DNA of 64,000 nucleotides, from contig JABVXV010000005.1 of assembly GCA_013365325.1 (NCBI GenBank), positions 682,001 through 746,000 of the forward strand, given 5' to 3'. A program made the translations under genes and the position numbers. This document shows, piece after piece, positions 49,262-60,266 of this stretch (its first letter is position 1; every line of letters starts with the position of its first letter). The stretch is from Dipetalonema caudispina. Its lineage: Eukaryota; Nematoda; Chromadorea; Rhabditida; Onchocercidae. The notes beneath the pieces were generated by a model. That model saw nothing but the letters and a program-made list of their open reading frames with translations, was not told the origin of the DNA and searched no databases.

Positions 49262-50305
49262 CTAATAAATGACGTTTGTATTTTCCCCTGAACTCTTTCT
49301 TGTCTTGATAACGGGATCGTTATTGTTCAGGCAACTTGTTTCAGCTGGTAATTTTACGCAAATCTCTTGTAAGTCAATGAGGCCAGCATCGTACCATCGT
49401 TCCGGTTGACCATACGTTGTTATGAATTCATATGGTATCAGTTGTTTGTAACGTTGACGACACTGAAGATTTAAATTATAATTTAGATATCTAAATTGGA
49501 TAAGGAAAGAAGTTGGTTAAAGTAATCGAGTTAAACATATTGCTTTTGTTTAAAATAAATCTCGAAATGATCAAACAATAATTGTCGACTCTTTGGTTAA
49601 AAGATCATATCGTGATTGGGATATTAACAAAATGAAACCTTAATTCCGCTAGATCGATCAACATAGACATAGAAAAACGGTCTAACAATATCCGCTGATA
49701 TAACAGTTGCTTTCAGTTCGAACCATCCTGTTATATTTGTTCTAGCAAGCGCCAAAATTTGCTCATCCACTACAAGCATTATTATAAGAGGTCACTCAAA
49801 ATTCCATGATTTAGGATAGAAAAGAAAATATTTCTTTTATGCTAAAGCATATTTAAATGTAAAGTGAGACCACCGAAATAAATTTGGTTAAATAACATTT
49901 CATCCCTAATGAGGGAGATTGAAATACTGATTTTAATACTTTTTAAAAAACCGGAAAGATATACTGAGGATAAAATTATGTCGAAAAAATTAGTGATTGA
50001 AAAATAGTTGGAGAATAACGATGAAGTTTGTATTCGAGAAAAGATTAATTATAAGGTTGATGCAAGTTTTCAGCTTCCAAAAGCGAGAAGACCTATTTGT
50101 CAAAATTTTGGTTGCAAAAAATTTACGCTAACGAAAACAAACCGAATCTGATATCAATGCCTAAAATGACTTTTGTGTTAACCACATTTTTTTGACCGCA
50201 TTTCAACTGTCCCCGGACTGCTATGGTTTGCATTGTTCCGTGAATTGTACTAGATTCCGATAAGATATGAAATACTATGAGTAATAACACTGACCACCGG
50301 TACAT
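49262..50305 (-). CDS. Transthyretin-like (TTL) family secreted protein
   Basis: Nematode-specific secreted beta-sandwich family, abundant in nematode secretomes; roles of individual members are mostly unknown, one C. elegans member (TTR-52) bridging apoptotic cells to phagocytes. Three minus-strand exons: 50305-50143, 49769-49639, 49462-49262; 164 aa, usual for the family, and phases agree. Residues 1-23 form a signal peptide (hydrophobic core LLLIVFHIL). MQTIAVRGQLKCGQKNV matches the family start (V-x-G-x-L-x-C-x-x-K-P), followed by KVIL, LARTNITGWFELKA and a C-terminal half with Cys at 99, 133 and 142. The usual HDC segment is altered (YVYVDRSSG), so this is a divergent member. A TTTCAG acceptor ends three bases upstream of the ATG, as for leader trans-splicing. 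Confidence 0.85.
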
Positions 50306-51411
50306 TTCCTGAAACTGAGAGAATTTATGAAAGTCACAAAATTATTATTAATTTTGGCTTCCGCAAGGGGACTGTTGATTTCGACTTTTGCGTATTTAAA
50401 AAATTAAATTGGCAATTTGGATATCAGAAGTCAGAACGTGAAAAATGGGTAATTCATTCTTTCTAAACGTTGAAATGCTAGTAAAATATTTGCATACGAT
50501 GAAGTCATGAATGTTTAAAAAATGTTGCCTGAATAATTATGAGCTGAAATAATTCCCGGAAATCGTACCTCGAAACGTCTCTCAACTATCAGATTAATTT
50601 TTCACGAGACTAATTACCTTTTCATACGCTACTATTTGTAACTGTAGCTGCATTGTGTTAGTGGCACTATTGATTTTAGTTTATTTATCTATAGTTCAAA
50701 CAGTATCCATTTCTAGTTAGAGTAAGGTCAAGTTGACGACTTTCTTATTTTAAGCTTCCTTACTTCAATACTCATTAATGAAGTACTGGTCATATGTGTA
50801 AAATGAATAAATTTCATGAAATTTAAGATATCAAACCAAGCTGATTGGGAAAGTGAAAGTGGTTTTTGACAGATTGCCCAATTTTATTGAATGTGTGTGT
50901 GTGTATGTATGTTTAGTTGTGGTGTATGTAGCAGATTTTTTAAACTCTCTTCTATGAAAGTTGGTTAGGATTTGCTTATAGCATCATCAATCATTTCAAC
51001 CTCTGACACTTACTGCTAGCCATATGATGACGTTAACTACATTGAAATAATTTTACAAAATCTATTGAGAAAGCTATAGGAATAAAAAGCGCCTCATAAC
51101 ATTTAAATTTAAGGACATCTGCGCAAATACTTTGTCCAGTTGATAATAATGAGTAATGTTTATTTCAGGGAACAATTAATTTCAAAAATTTATGATTAAA
51201 TGAAAACCAATCGTGAATGATAAAAAGAGCTTTATCCCACTTAACACTTTTATATGATTCTAATGGAGTTTCAGATACTGGTTTTTATTCTTGAACTTTG
51301 GTTTTCAAAGTTTGCTTAGTCATCTTTCAACTTTAATCACAAATGCATATTTTAACATTAGTCCAAATTAATTTTCTTAATTTAATTAATCATTTACACA
51401 TAGAATGCAAA
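50306..51411. other. Spacer between kinase and TTL genes
   Basis: Probably the TTL promoter and the 3' UTR of the kinase gene (both on the minus strand). It contains a short GT microsatellite (50892-50912). No coding region was found on either strand. Confidence 0.6.
50309..50314 (-). promoter_or_regulatory. Probable trans-splice acceptor of the TTL gene
   Basis: On the minus strand TTTCAG is followed directly by GAA and the ATG at 50305. Such a short leader is typical of spliced-leader addition sites in nematodes. Confidence 0.6.
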
Positions 51412-54400
51412 TTATAATATGTTACGTGTCGATTTCATGTGCCGATGTCGTGACTTAAGTTTCTTCCGTCCACTGAAAAATAAGAAATAATTTTTATTTT
51501 TGTAGAATTCCATCGCTTGCATGAAAAATTGATCCTGCGCAGTTGGTTTATTAAAGATGTTGTTGATAAGTGTTACAAGTAAGCTATTCTTTTAAATTAA
51601 ATCAAGTACAAAAGCAATTCATTATTAATTAGTAAGCATAAAAATAGAGAAGCGTTTCCCACATAGCAGTAAATGACATACTCATCAGTTTCAATTGACT
51701 TCTTGCGAATCCGTGACTTCTTATGTTTTCTTTTTCGTTTCTGATGCTTCTTTCGTCTTCTTTTACTCTGGAAAATTTATTTTTAAAAGCTGAAAACATT
51801 GTTCTGAACAACTATTGTAACACCATAACTAAGAAATATTAGTTGCGCTAATATTTCTTAACAAAGATATTTTTTGATACCGGGTAGAACTGTCAAAGAA
51901 AGGTGAAAGCAAAATTTCCAGAAACAATATGTAATTAGCGCCAAAATACCTGTGAAATGAAACTTCGTAGAGGTTCATTTAGGCTATCGAAATCATCTTT
52001 CGAACTAGCCCTCTCTGTAGAATGTGTATCGGTGTTTGACCTTTGTTGAACCTCAGATTCCTCCGAATATGCACGTTCTATTATATCTTCAATTTGTTTT
52101 ACTACCTATAATTCGTGTTTTGAAGATTCAAAATGTTAACATTAGAGGATGTGCAGAATTTAATTGGAAATTAAATAATAAAACAGCTAAAATGGAAAAA
52201 TTCCAAAAATTTCTAGGAAATAAAACATTGAAAGTTGTTTAAAATTTCTGAAACGAATCAATGATTAAAAATGCTTTTAAAGAAGAAATGTATTTCTGCT
52301 TCGTTTGATACTTAAAGAAAATGTTCATCATTATTCATTCGAGCGGGAGAAGTTATGGTGTAAGTTCGATATAACTGGGATCTGGAAGATGCCAGATCTT
52401 CCAAAAATGAAGATATTTTGAAATTTCTAGTTATTGATCGACACAAAGAGATATGGAAATCACTGAATTAACCTCTGACATGGAGTATCGATTATCTGGA
52501 TTTTGTTCCCAACATTTCCCCATTACTTGATACATGAAATCGGGACATCCTCCCGGCTTTTTCAAACGTTCGCCACATGAGATCTGCAAAAGAAAAGAGA
52601 AATATTTTTATCACCTTTATGCTCAACTATCATCTAAGCGTTAATAGCATATTTGGATATTTTAATAAAAACATACCATTCGTTTTACTTCAATACTTGT
52701 CATCCCTTTGTACGGTTCTTCACCATCCGAAAAAATTTCCCATAGCAAAACACCGAACGAGAAGACATCCGTCTTAGGTGTATATTGATATGTTACCATG
52801 CTTTCTGGTGCCGTCCATTTCAGTGGTACTTTTTTGTTCCCTCTTGACATCTCATAAAAATTACCAAGTCTGGACATCCCGAAATCACTGATTTTAGCTA
52901 CCCGCTTTTCCGTATACAACACATTACGAGCCGCAATATCCCGATGAATGATTCGTTGTGCATGGATATATTCCAGACCACGGGCTGATCCGAGTGACAT
53001 ATTCTCAATTTTTTCATCCTCATCAACATTACCTCTCCGAGATTCCAACACATCCGACAAACAACCGCCGTTCACCTGTAAGTAACCAGAATCTATTACC
53101 CTCTTGGATTTCCTGCTTTTGACATTATATCATTTAGTTATTTCAGAATTTAACTATAGAATTCTATTTATAAAAACATGTTATAAACAATTCGATTAAA
53201 CCATTTCAATGATGATCATTAATGGTTCACGACAAACAGCAACTCCATGAATTTTCACAACATTTTCATGATCAAAATGTCGCATTAGTCTTGCTTCATG
53301 CATCAACTCCTTCACTTTTTCTTTAGCCTGTTGTATGTGCTTCTTATCCTTAATTGTTTTTACCTAAAAATTTATAATAAGCAAAACTAAGTAAGTTGCT
53401 TATTTCAAGCGAGGCTAGATAATTCACCTACTTGAAGCGAAGCCTACTGTAATCACAAGCCAATAGTTAAGCTCAAATTTCAAAATCTTATCCAAATTAT
53501 AAATTAATTAAATAGAATGATTAGTTGCGTCCCATCGCTTTTTTATCTGTAATTTAGGACGTTATTCTTAGCTTTATAGAATAACAATATAAAAAGTTTG
53601 CAGAGAACTTCAAACAATTACAATTTTGACCGCCACAGGTGTTTTTTTGCCATCAATTAGCGCTTCAGCTGCGCGAACTTCACCGAACTGTCCTTCTCCA
53701 AGTATATCTTTCAGTGTAATATTTTCATGTAAAAATTCCCACGATTGTCGTATTATGGGTCGAATTAATTGAGATGTTTTTATCTATAAGATTGAAAAAG
53801 TAAATTCAATCAATTGATTGCCATAAATTCCAAATGAAACAACAAGAATTTAAGAACTACACAGAGTAATTTTTAAGTTTCCGCATTATTGCTTATCTTC
53901 TGGAATTTATGAAGTCTGGCGTCATATAAGAAAGAACCCGAAATTTAAATTTTCCAAGGAATTCAGTGATATATTTCTTTTTATTGTTTATTATTGCCGC
54001 AAATTTAAGTGTAATTTCTTATTTAATACCACGAAATCCCGGGAAGACTCGCATATCATACCTCAGGATTGATTGGTTTCTTGCTAGTGACATGCATGTC
54101 AATAAGTTCTTTAACAGAATTAAATTTATTGTCTTCAGTTGTTAGCCATTCAATTTTGCCATCCTTTCCTTTCAGCCTATGTATTACTACATGTCTAATC
54201 TGTAATTTATTTTAAATTCAAAAAATTGCTTTAACGGAGTGTCTCAGAGTGATAATTCATAAAAATGATTGATTACAATGAAGATTTTATGCTACTATCA
54301 TCTGGAACTCTTCATTACGTGCAAGTAAGCTGTGATTTAATTTAAAATTAAGCAATTTAAAATTTAAAATGTTAGGCTTTAGACTTACTGAAGATGGAGA

Positions 54401-54989
54401 ATTTTGGTCGGAAACACGTAATGACAAAACAAGTTCGCATGGATCACCTGGTTTCAGCTGAGTAATTCGAATTAAGAAATCTCCCACCTGTACCGTAAAA
54501 TTCACTTTGTTTGGATGAATTTTATGGTTGTTGGTCTAGTCTTATTATATTTACGTACTAGGCCATTTTTTCCCTCCTATATCAAAATGCAGCGTTGAAA
54601 CGACAAGATCATTGGCAAACTGAACAGAAACTGCGCTATTGAACTCAAGTGGAAAAAAGGTCTCCTCCAAGAAAAATCAATAGTACAACAAATTGCTTTT
54701 AGCTGATCACAGCTCCACTTAATCATACTGTGACATCCATTGTCATTAATTTCTCCGTCCTTCAAATTAACCTTGACAACAATTCTTGTCTGTGAAACCC
54801 AAATCAATAAAGAAACATTCAAGAACGACGATGAAAGAAATTGATATTTAAATTAATAACCTTTTCTAATAAATACGGGAGATCTTCACGAGGAAGGAAT
54901 CCATGGTAGTAAGATTCATCCAACGTCTCTTTTGGTAAATCATTAAAAATAAAACTGTTATTTTTTTCTTCATGCTGAGCATTTGACAT
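51412..54989 (-). CDS. SH2-domain non-receptor tyrosine kinase, Fer/Fes-like, with basic tail
   Basis: Cytoplasmic tyrosine kinase of the short SH2-kinase type expanded in nematodes (relatives of C. elegans FRK-1 and SPE-8), lacking the F-BAR domain of animal Fer/Fes. Ten exons: 54989-54861, 54487-54389, 54199-54062, 53783-53622, 53363-53202, 53075-52677, 52583-52473, 52105-51950, 51767-51682, 51472-51412; 500 aa. The SH2 domain (about 27-120) starts YYHGFLPRED and has the phosphotyrosine-binding Arg50 in GDFLIR. The kinase domain (about 143-400) shows the glycine loop GEGQFGEV, Lys175 in VAVK, catalytic Asp276 in HRDIAARN, DFG at 294-296, WTAPE and DVFSFGVLLWE, so it should be active. Residues 453-500 are extremely Lys/Arg-rich, unusual for the family. 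All internal splices up to exon 9 are phase 0. The start follows an acceptor-like TTTTAG; a 5' exon is possible. Confidence 0.92.
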
Positions 54990-56329
54990 TCCGCCTATTA
55001 TTGGACTAAAATTGAAAATTCCACTAAGAACTTGATTATACAAGGAAAACAAATTTCTGAGTATGAAGAAGAAAATGACATAACCTAAACTTCAGTTACT
55101 TTCATAGGAAATATAGAACCTACAATAATCAGATCACTTAATTAGAGAAAGTAGAAATTTTATTTTTGGGAAGGATAGTCGAAGGAGCACCTCACAATTG
55201 GATAATGCAAAGAAAATGATGTTTCGACCATATTCTTCTCCTTTAATTATTTCGTCATTTTCTTTGTTATGCAAAAATTTCATGAAAATTTTTGAAATGA
55301 GAATGATAATGTTAGCATAAAATTACTTGGAAAGTTTACGCCGTAGCATATTTTGAAAATATTTTTTGCAAAAGACGGCAAATTGTTCATTTGGAAAATT
55401 CATTGTAAGTAAATTTATCAGAGTTATTTGAATGGTTCGTCCCAACCTCCAAAAAGTTCACTGTAAAAAGAAACTCAACAGATGTCTGTGCAATCTTTAT
55501 GCCGATTACCTTACATTATCTGACACTTGTATGAAAAATGTTGACAACAATGGGAAAAATTATTTGCTTACAGAATGGGTAATATCCGTGTAGCTTAAAG
55601 TAATCATACCAAATGTACAAGCAACAGTTCATTTCAAGTGTCTATGAGGTAGAAACATGAAAAACCAAGAGAAAAGTGTTGTGGCCAAGATCGTGGTACA
55701 GTAACATCGATCATTACGACAATCATTAGCAGTCAGCCAATCTTCATTACGCGGTTCCCGATTTACTCTAAGAAATTTCTCTGCAAAATGATTTAAACTA
55801 CCCGCTTTCAACTTTTTTCTTGCCTAATTTAACATATTCACGAGCATTGCAATTACTTTTTTCAATTAATCAGATATGACAGCTGTCGAATTCAAGTGTG
55901 ACATCTCGAATCTTTGTTTCAGATTTTGAGATGAAGACTGAGATATAGAATTTCTAGGAAATACTTCTCATGAACGTGCTCCTCTATTGTTCCATTTTTA
56001 GAAAGCGAAGATAAGGGGATTATTCATTGAGGACTTTTTTTTTCTTTTTGAAAGAGCAAACAACAATTTACAACGAGAGATGGTTCACATCATTGTTTAA
56101 ATAAAACATATTTAAATCACATGAAAACTTAAAATACACTTAGAATCAAAATTTGACAAGTTTTACGTACGGGTAGATAAATAAATTGGATTGAGATAAA
56201 ACAATAAGTTACATTTCATTTGCAACTGAGAAGATTTTTGCGCTTGGATCGATGTTTCATTATAAAAACTACTTATGCGCATTTATCGGAATTCAAGTTA
56301 GAATTCGAATAATTTTGTCTAATTCTTCA
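54990..56329. other. Spacer between membrane-protein and kinase genes
   Basis: Minus-strand neighbours on both sides: it should hold the 3' UTR of the four-pass protein and the promoter of the kinase. One exon-like minus segment (55629-55779) begins after a TTTTGCAG acceptor and ends in a stop, but I could not connect it to a gene. The rest is AT-rich with nothing recognised. Confidence 0.5.
55006..55015 (-). promoter_or_regulatory. Possible trans-splice acceptor of the SH2 kinase
   Basis: Minus strand CAATTTTAG ends 16 bases upstream of the ATG at 54989. The reading frame is open through it, but without an upstream ATG before a stop, so either a spliced leader or an upstream exon joins here. 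Confidence 0.45.
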
Positions 56330-58090
56330 TTAGTGTTTTTCTTCTACTTGAACTTTGGCTTTCTCATTTGTAGATGGAGATGGAACCAGTTGCTGGTCTT
56401 TCGCAGGAAGTGGTTTTTGTGGTTCTCCCCTGGAGACCGGCTGCAGATTTTTCGTAGGAACTGGTTGCGATTCTTCTTTGGGCAATGGTTGCAATTCTTT
56501 TTCGGGAACTGGTTCTAGTTGCAATTGAGCCATATTTGGTGCCATTGTACTCTCTTCTTGTTTTTTCTTAGAAACAGCTTCTGATATTGCCGTCTGTCTT
56601 CGGAATCGCGGTAAATAAGAGCGATACGTCATAGCAAAGTATATTGATGCCATTTGCAGTGTCCATGCAAAAATGCTTGCAATAGCAACTGATATCCACA
56701 TCACTTGCACTGCAAATAATAGATTTTCACTGAAACGATATTAAAAGACAATAATTTCTATCGACTGTGTAGCAAAAAGCATTATTGATTGATCTCCCGC
56801 AAATGCATTTGAATCGAACTTCTACTTGAACGACCTCAATTTCGCATTTTTTGAATTGGCCGATTGTGCGTATGGATAAATGACCAGCATAATGGACCTT
56901 GTGACCTGCTATATCGTTGACTTGAAAGTGCTAATAAATAAGTTTGTGGAAATATAACAATCAGAATAGCAGTTACGGCGATAATGATACGATATTGGGA
57001 ATACACAAACTGTAATGCAGCAAAATTAGGCATAACTCTTGAATGATTGAAAAATGTGTTAGGATAACATCAGAGATCTTCTTCGACATTTGCTCTTTAT
57101 CAGGAATAACAAAATGTTTTCTTCTAATTTGGTTGGATTTCCTGAAGATAGGTTAGTGCTAAATACCTCCTCCACAAGATTTTCAAATGAATTTTATTGA
57201 AATAAATTTTGCTATGGCTGAAGAAGACTTTCCCATCTTTAAGAATTATTTACCGCGGAAATCATATATGCGTTGAGTAAATCCCGTCGTCTGAGAATAA
57301 TAGCATGGATGAGTGTTAATAGAATAGCCAAAATCAGAACTATTTCCAAAATAGCAAGCACAACTGTTGGTAAATGTTTAATAAACTTTTGTATTACCAA
57401 TACATTTGTACTGATGATTATAGCACATGCAAAACAAGTTGTTGTCAATGTTTTAGACTGAAATTTTAATTTACATCACTTCCAATCCAAGATCCGAGTT
57501 ACTTTTGGAAGTTAGTACTAACAGCTTATTGGTTGAAAAATGAGTTATAAATTCGACATCCGTACTTTTTTAATTTAAGCAAAGGATCGAAATTTCTAAT
57601 TTTTTTACAAATTTTATTAATTTGATAATATCAGCTCTAAACGTTTTGATCTTCATCATAAATTAATACTTTGATTCTCATCAAAACTTTGTAATAAATA
57701 CTGGGAAACAATATTTGTGATCTTTCCAAACGGTAAGATAATAGAAACTCTAAGAATCATTTATATTGTTTTTAACGTTACAAATAGGTGAAACCGATTT
57801 TACTGCTTTTTTTTTACAAAAATAACATTGTTGAGTGCTAACTTGAAATTTCATAAAAACATTGATCAAAAATTTTAAGCAATGGGCATGATATAACATA
57901 AATGTTGTTGGCTTAATCTATATAATAGAATTCAAGAAGTAATTGTTCTCAAATTTGCAACCCAAAAATAATGAATAAATTTCAAATTTAATGAATTTTA
58001 AATTCCTTTTATTGAATGTGAAATGCTATTACATACCATACGAAGTCTTTCACGACTCCATCTCTTCCATATTTTAAATGAGTAAATCAT
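56330..58090 (-). CDS. Four-pass membrane protein with Pro/Gln-rich repeat tail
   Basis: Not recognised as a named family; topology resembles small tetraspan (MARVEL-like) proteins. Four exons: 58090-58037, 57457-57254, 57009-56898, 56709-56330; 249 aa. A basic cytoplasmic-type N-terminus (KIWKRWSRERLR) is followed by four hydrophobic segments, roughly residues 23-41 (FACAIIISTNVLVI), 48-74 (VVLAILEIVLILAILL), 92-115 (IIIAVTAILIVIF) and 124-150 (WISVAIASIFAW). The cytoplasmic tail then carries about five degenerate units around Q-P-x-P plus a charged residue (LEPVPEKE, LQPLPKEE, SQPVPTKN, LQPVSRGE, KPLPAKD) and ends VEEKH. The donor of exon 3 (AAG/GTCC) is chosen by phase and is the least certain boundary. 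It is divergent with the gene at 60267. Confidence 0.75.
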
Positions 58091-58670
58091 CTTGGCGCAA
58101 GCAACTAAATGAGTTATCAAAAATTCACTTTAATAGGATATGTTGTACAATGCTTACTTACAAATACAATCCTAACTCTTTTCTATGATATTGGAATTGA
58201 TAAAGAACAGAGATATGGAATTGATAAAGGCCATTTCTTTATCCCTTAATTATTTACCAAAATTCCCAAACAAGTTATTGCTCTAAGAATATTAGTATCA
58301 AAGTCTTACTTATTATTCCCAATTCTACGAAGAGGCTAACTTCAGTTTTCAAATTTTATTTCCAAATTTTTTACCCTATAATTGACTCTTAATGAGGTCA
58401 AAAGTCCAAAAAACAAAGCCTTTTTTAAAACATAAAAAGAAATTACAATCGAACCTTCATATGTTGCCTGAAATATATTTGAAATGGAAAATCTTCCGTT
58501 ACCGATTTAGTGAATAGAATACCTAATCTTGACAAATTTATAAAAACTAATTCAGCTTAGAAATTAATCTTAAAGTTGCCAAACAAGTTAAAATAAGTTT
58601 GTTGCAAATCAATGAACTTTTTTGAAGTTAACTGAAGGATATATTTAGTTTAGATAAACTTGTTATACGT

Positions 58671-58689
58671 CTTTTTAGATCCTAAAAAG
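58671..58689. repeat. 8-bp perfect inverted repeat, 3-nt loop
   Basis: CTTTTTAG and CTAAAAAG flank ATC. A short perfect palindrome in the divergent intergenic region; it could be a protein-binding site or chance. Confidence 0.7.
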
Positions 58690-58970
58690 TTGAGAAATTA
58701 CGGTCGTAACGCCAGCCTTCCTGATTTATAGTCGAATTATTCAACTTCTGGCATCTCTCAGGCCAAATACTTTCTAATTCCCAGACCGCTAACTTGTCTG
58801 CGAAGTAACTTACATCAAACAACAACCACACGATATCTTAACGGCTGCTTTTAGTGCAAATAGCATTGTGTTTGTTGCTATTTATGTCCTTCAAATTTTT
58901 TCAGCACTCTCGAATCGAACTAACTAATTACATGGATAAATCTTCCAGTAAATACCATAAAACCTCCTGA

Positions 58971-59134
58971 TGACGTCATCTAAGCAGATTGAATATTAGC
59001 AAAAGTGTGCTATTCAGTTAAATTCGTGATCTTGACAGGAAAACACGCGATTCGGTCAGTGGGTACGGTAATTTGAGATTTGGTTGATTATCGGGTGGCG
59101 GGGAGGTGGGTGCAATAGGTTTCCGATGACGTCT
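58971..59134. promoter_or_regulatory. CRE-like sites and G-rich block
   Basis: A perfect palindromic cAMP-response element TGACGTCA at 58971-58978, a near copy TGACGTCT at 59127-59134 and, between them, the G-rich segment 59093-59110 (GGGTGGCGGGGAGGTGGG), which can form a quadruplex. Position in a divergent promoter suggests bZIP (CREB/ATF) control; binding itself is inferred. Confidence 0.5.
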
Positions 59135-59510
59135 TGGGTATTTTTTGGGTAACCGGGTAAGCATCTTTCCGTCACTTTCTTCCATTCAAGCTAGAATGTG
59201 TCGAGAAAGTAGCAGACTAGGATAATCTGAATAAAATGATCACCTATGACCTTGTGGATTCCTCTTTCCAAATCTCTTTTTCTCTTTCGCTCGAGCTGTC
59301 AAGTGAATTGTCAACGTTCTTTATTCTTACCAACCTGTCATTCCATTATTTTCAATCATCCTTCTTACCTTCTCTCTCACCCTTCCACTTGCCATCATCG
59401 GGAAATATTTCTAATAGCTATCCCAGCAAATGTCTACCTGTGGTTCATCCAACCCTCTGTTAATCGTAGAAGTTCGAGTGAATGTAAAACATTGCTTGGC
59501 CTAAAAATTT

Positions 59511-59595
59511 GGTGAAAGAAAACGAGTGAAGGAAGGGAGAGGGATGAGAAGGGATGAAAGGAATGGAAAGGAAGTGGGGTAAAGCATGGAGAGAA
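59511..59595 (+). repeat. Polypurine (GA) tract
   Basis: About 85 bases of almost pure A and G on the plus strand, interrupted by a few T/C. It lies about 110 bp after a pyrimidine-rich segment (59264-59400). Such mirror-like purine strands can form triplex DNA. Confidence 0.8.
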
Positions 59596-60266
59596 TTCTA
59601 GTTTCGTGGCATCATTCTTCTTGAAATACTGCAAACTCACTCTTATCAAGTACCAAAAATACCGAGTTGGAATAAAACATTTTATGAGTTTGCTATTCCA
59701 GTTATGTATAACGCAATCTGTGCATTGGTACATATTTTTTGATTCGTAACCATTGTGGATTTATTTTATTCCCTCCAAACTATTCGTGAAACATTGCTGT
59801 TAGCATTGGTTTCATTTTTGTAGAAGTGTGAACAAATCATTTTCAGAAATTGTTTGTGAAAAGTTGGTGTTATTTTCAAGGGAAGATTGTCAGACGATAC
59901 TTTTGAGAAAGTTTTGTCTCAAGCAGTAATAGGATTGGATTTGCAATCAGAGCTTATTCACTTATCTGAGGTAACGCTTCTTTTTTTTATGGAATGCACT
60001 TCTCTCTCAGTATTTATCATCCTGTGGTCACTGTGCAAAGAAGATATTGCAGAATAGATCCTCGATGACCCTTCTGTTTAGGACAGGCTACAATATCTTT
60101 TTCGTGAGCAAGATATTTTTGCTCGCATTTTAAGCATTTTTCAAGTTAAAGAAATTGTATCGACAATGTTTTCATAATAACTAGCTATCCATCTTTGCAT
60201 TAAATAGCAGCAACTGGACTGTGAAAATAGTTTGTTCAGAAAAAAGTGAGATATATTAAAAAACAA

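Larger units (their letters stand above)
58091..60266. other. Divergent intergenic region, probable bidirectional promoter
   Basis: Lies between the start of the four-pass membrane protein (minus) and the Gln/His-rich protein (plus). Contents: a short duplication around 58188-58229, a small palindrome (58671-58689), CRE-like sites and a G-rich block (58971-59134), a pyrimidine-rich stretch (59264-59400) and a purine tract (59511-59595). Frames of 75-99 codons here follow this strand bias and are not convincing genes. Confidence 0.6.

Noticed and set aside
54577..54822. 81-codon minus frame between kinase exons 1 and 2
   Set aside because: The SH2 domain is complete and in phase when 54861 joins 54487; this segment has no place in it and is intron.
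59434..59733. 99-codon minus-strand frame in the divergent promoter
   Set aside because: Antisense of the purine tract: Ser/Pro/Phe-rich because of CT composition, not coding.
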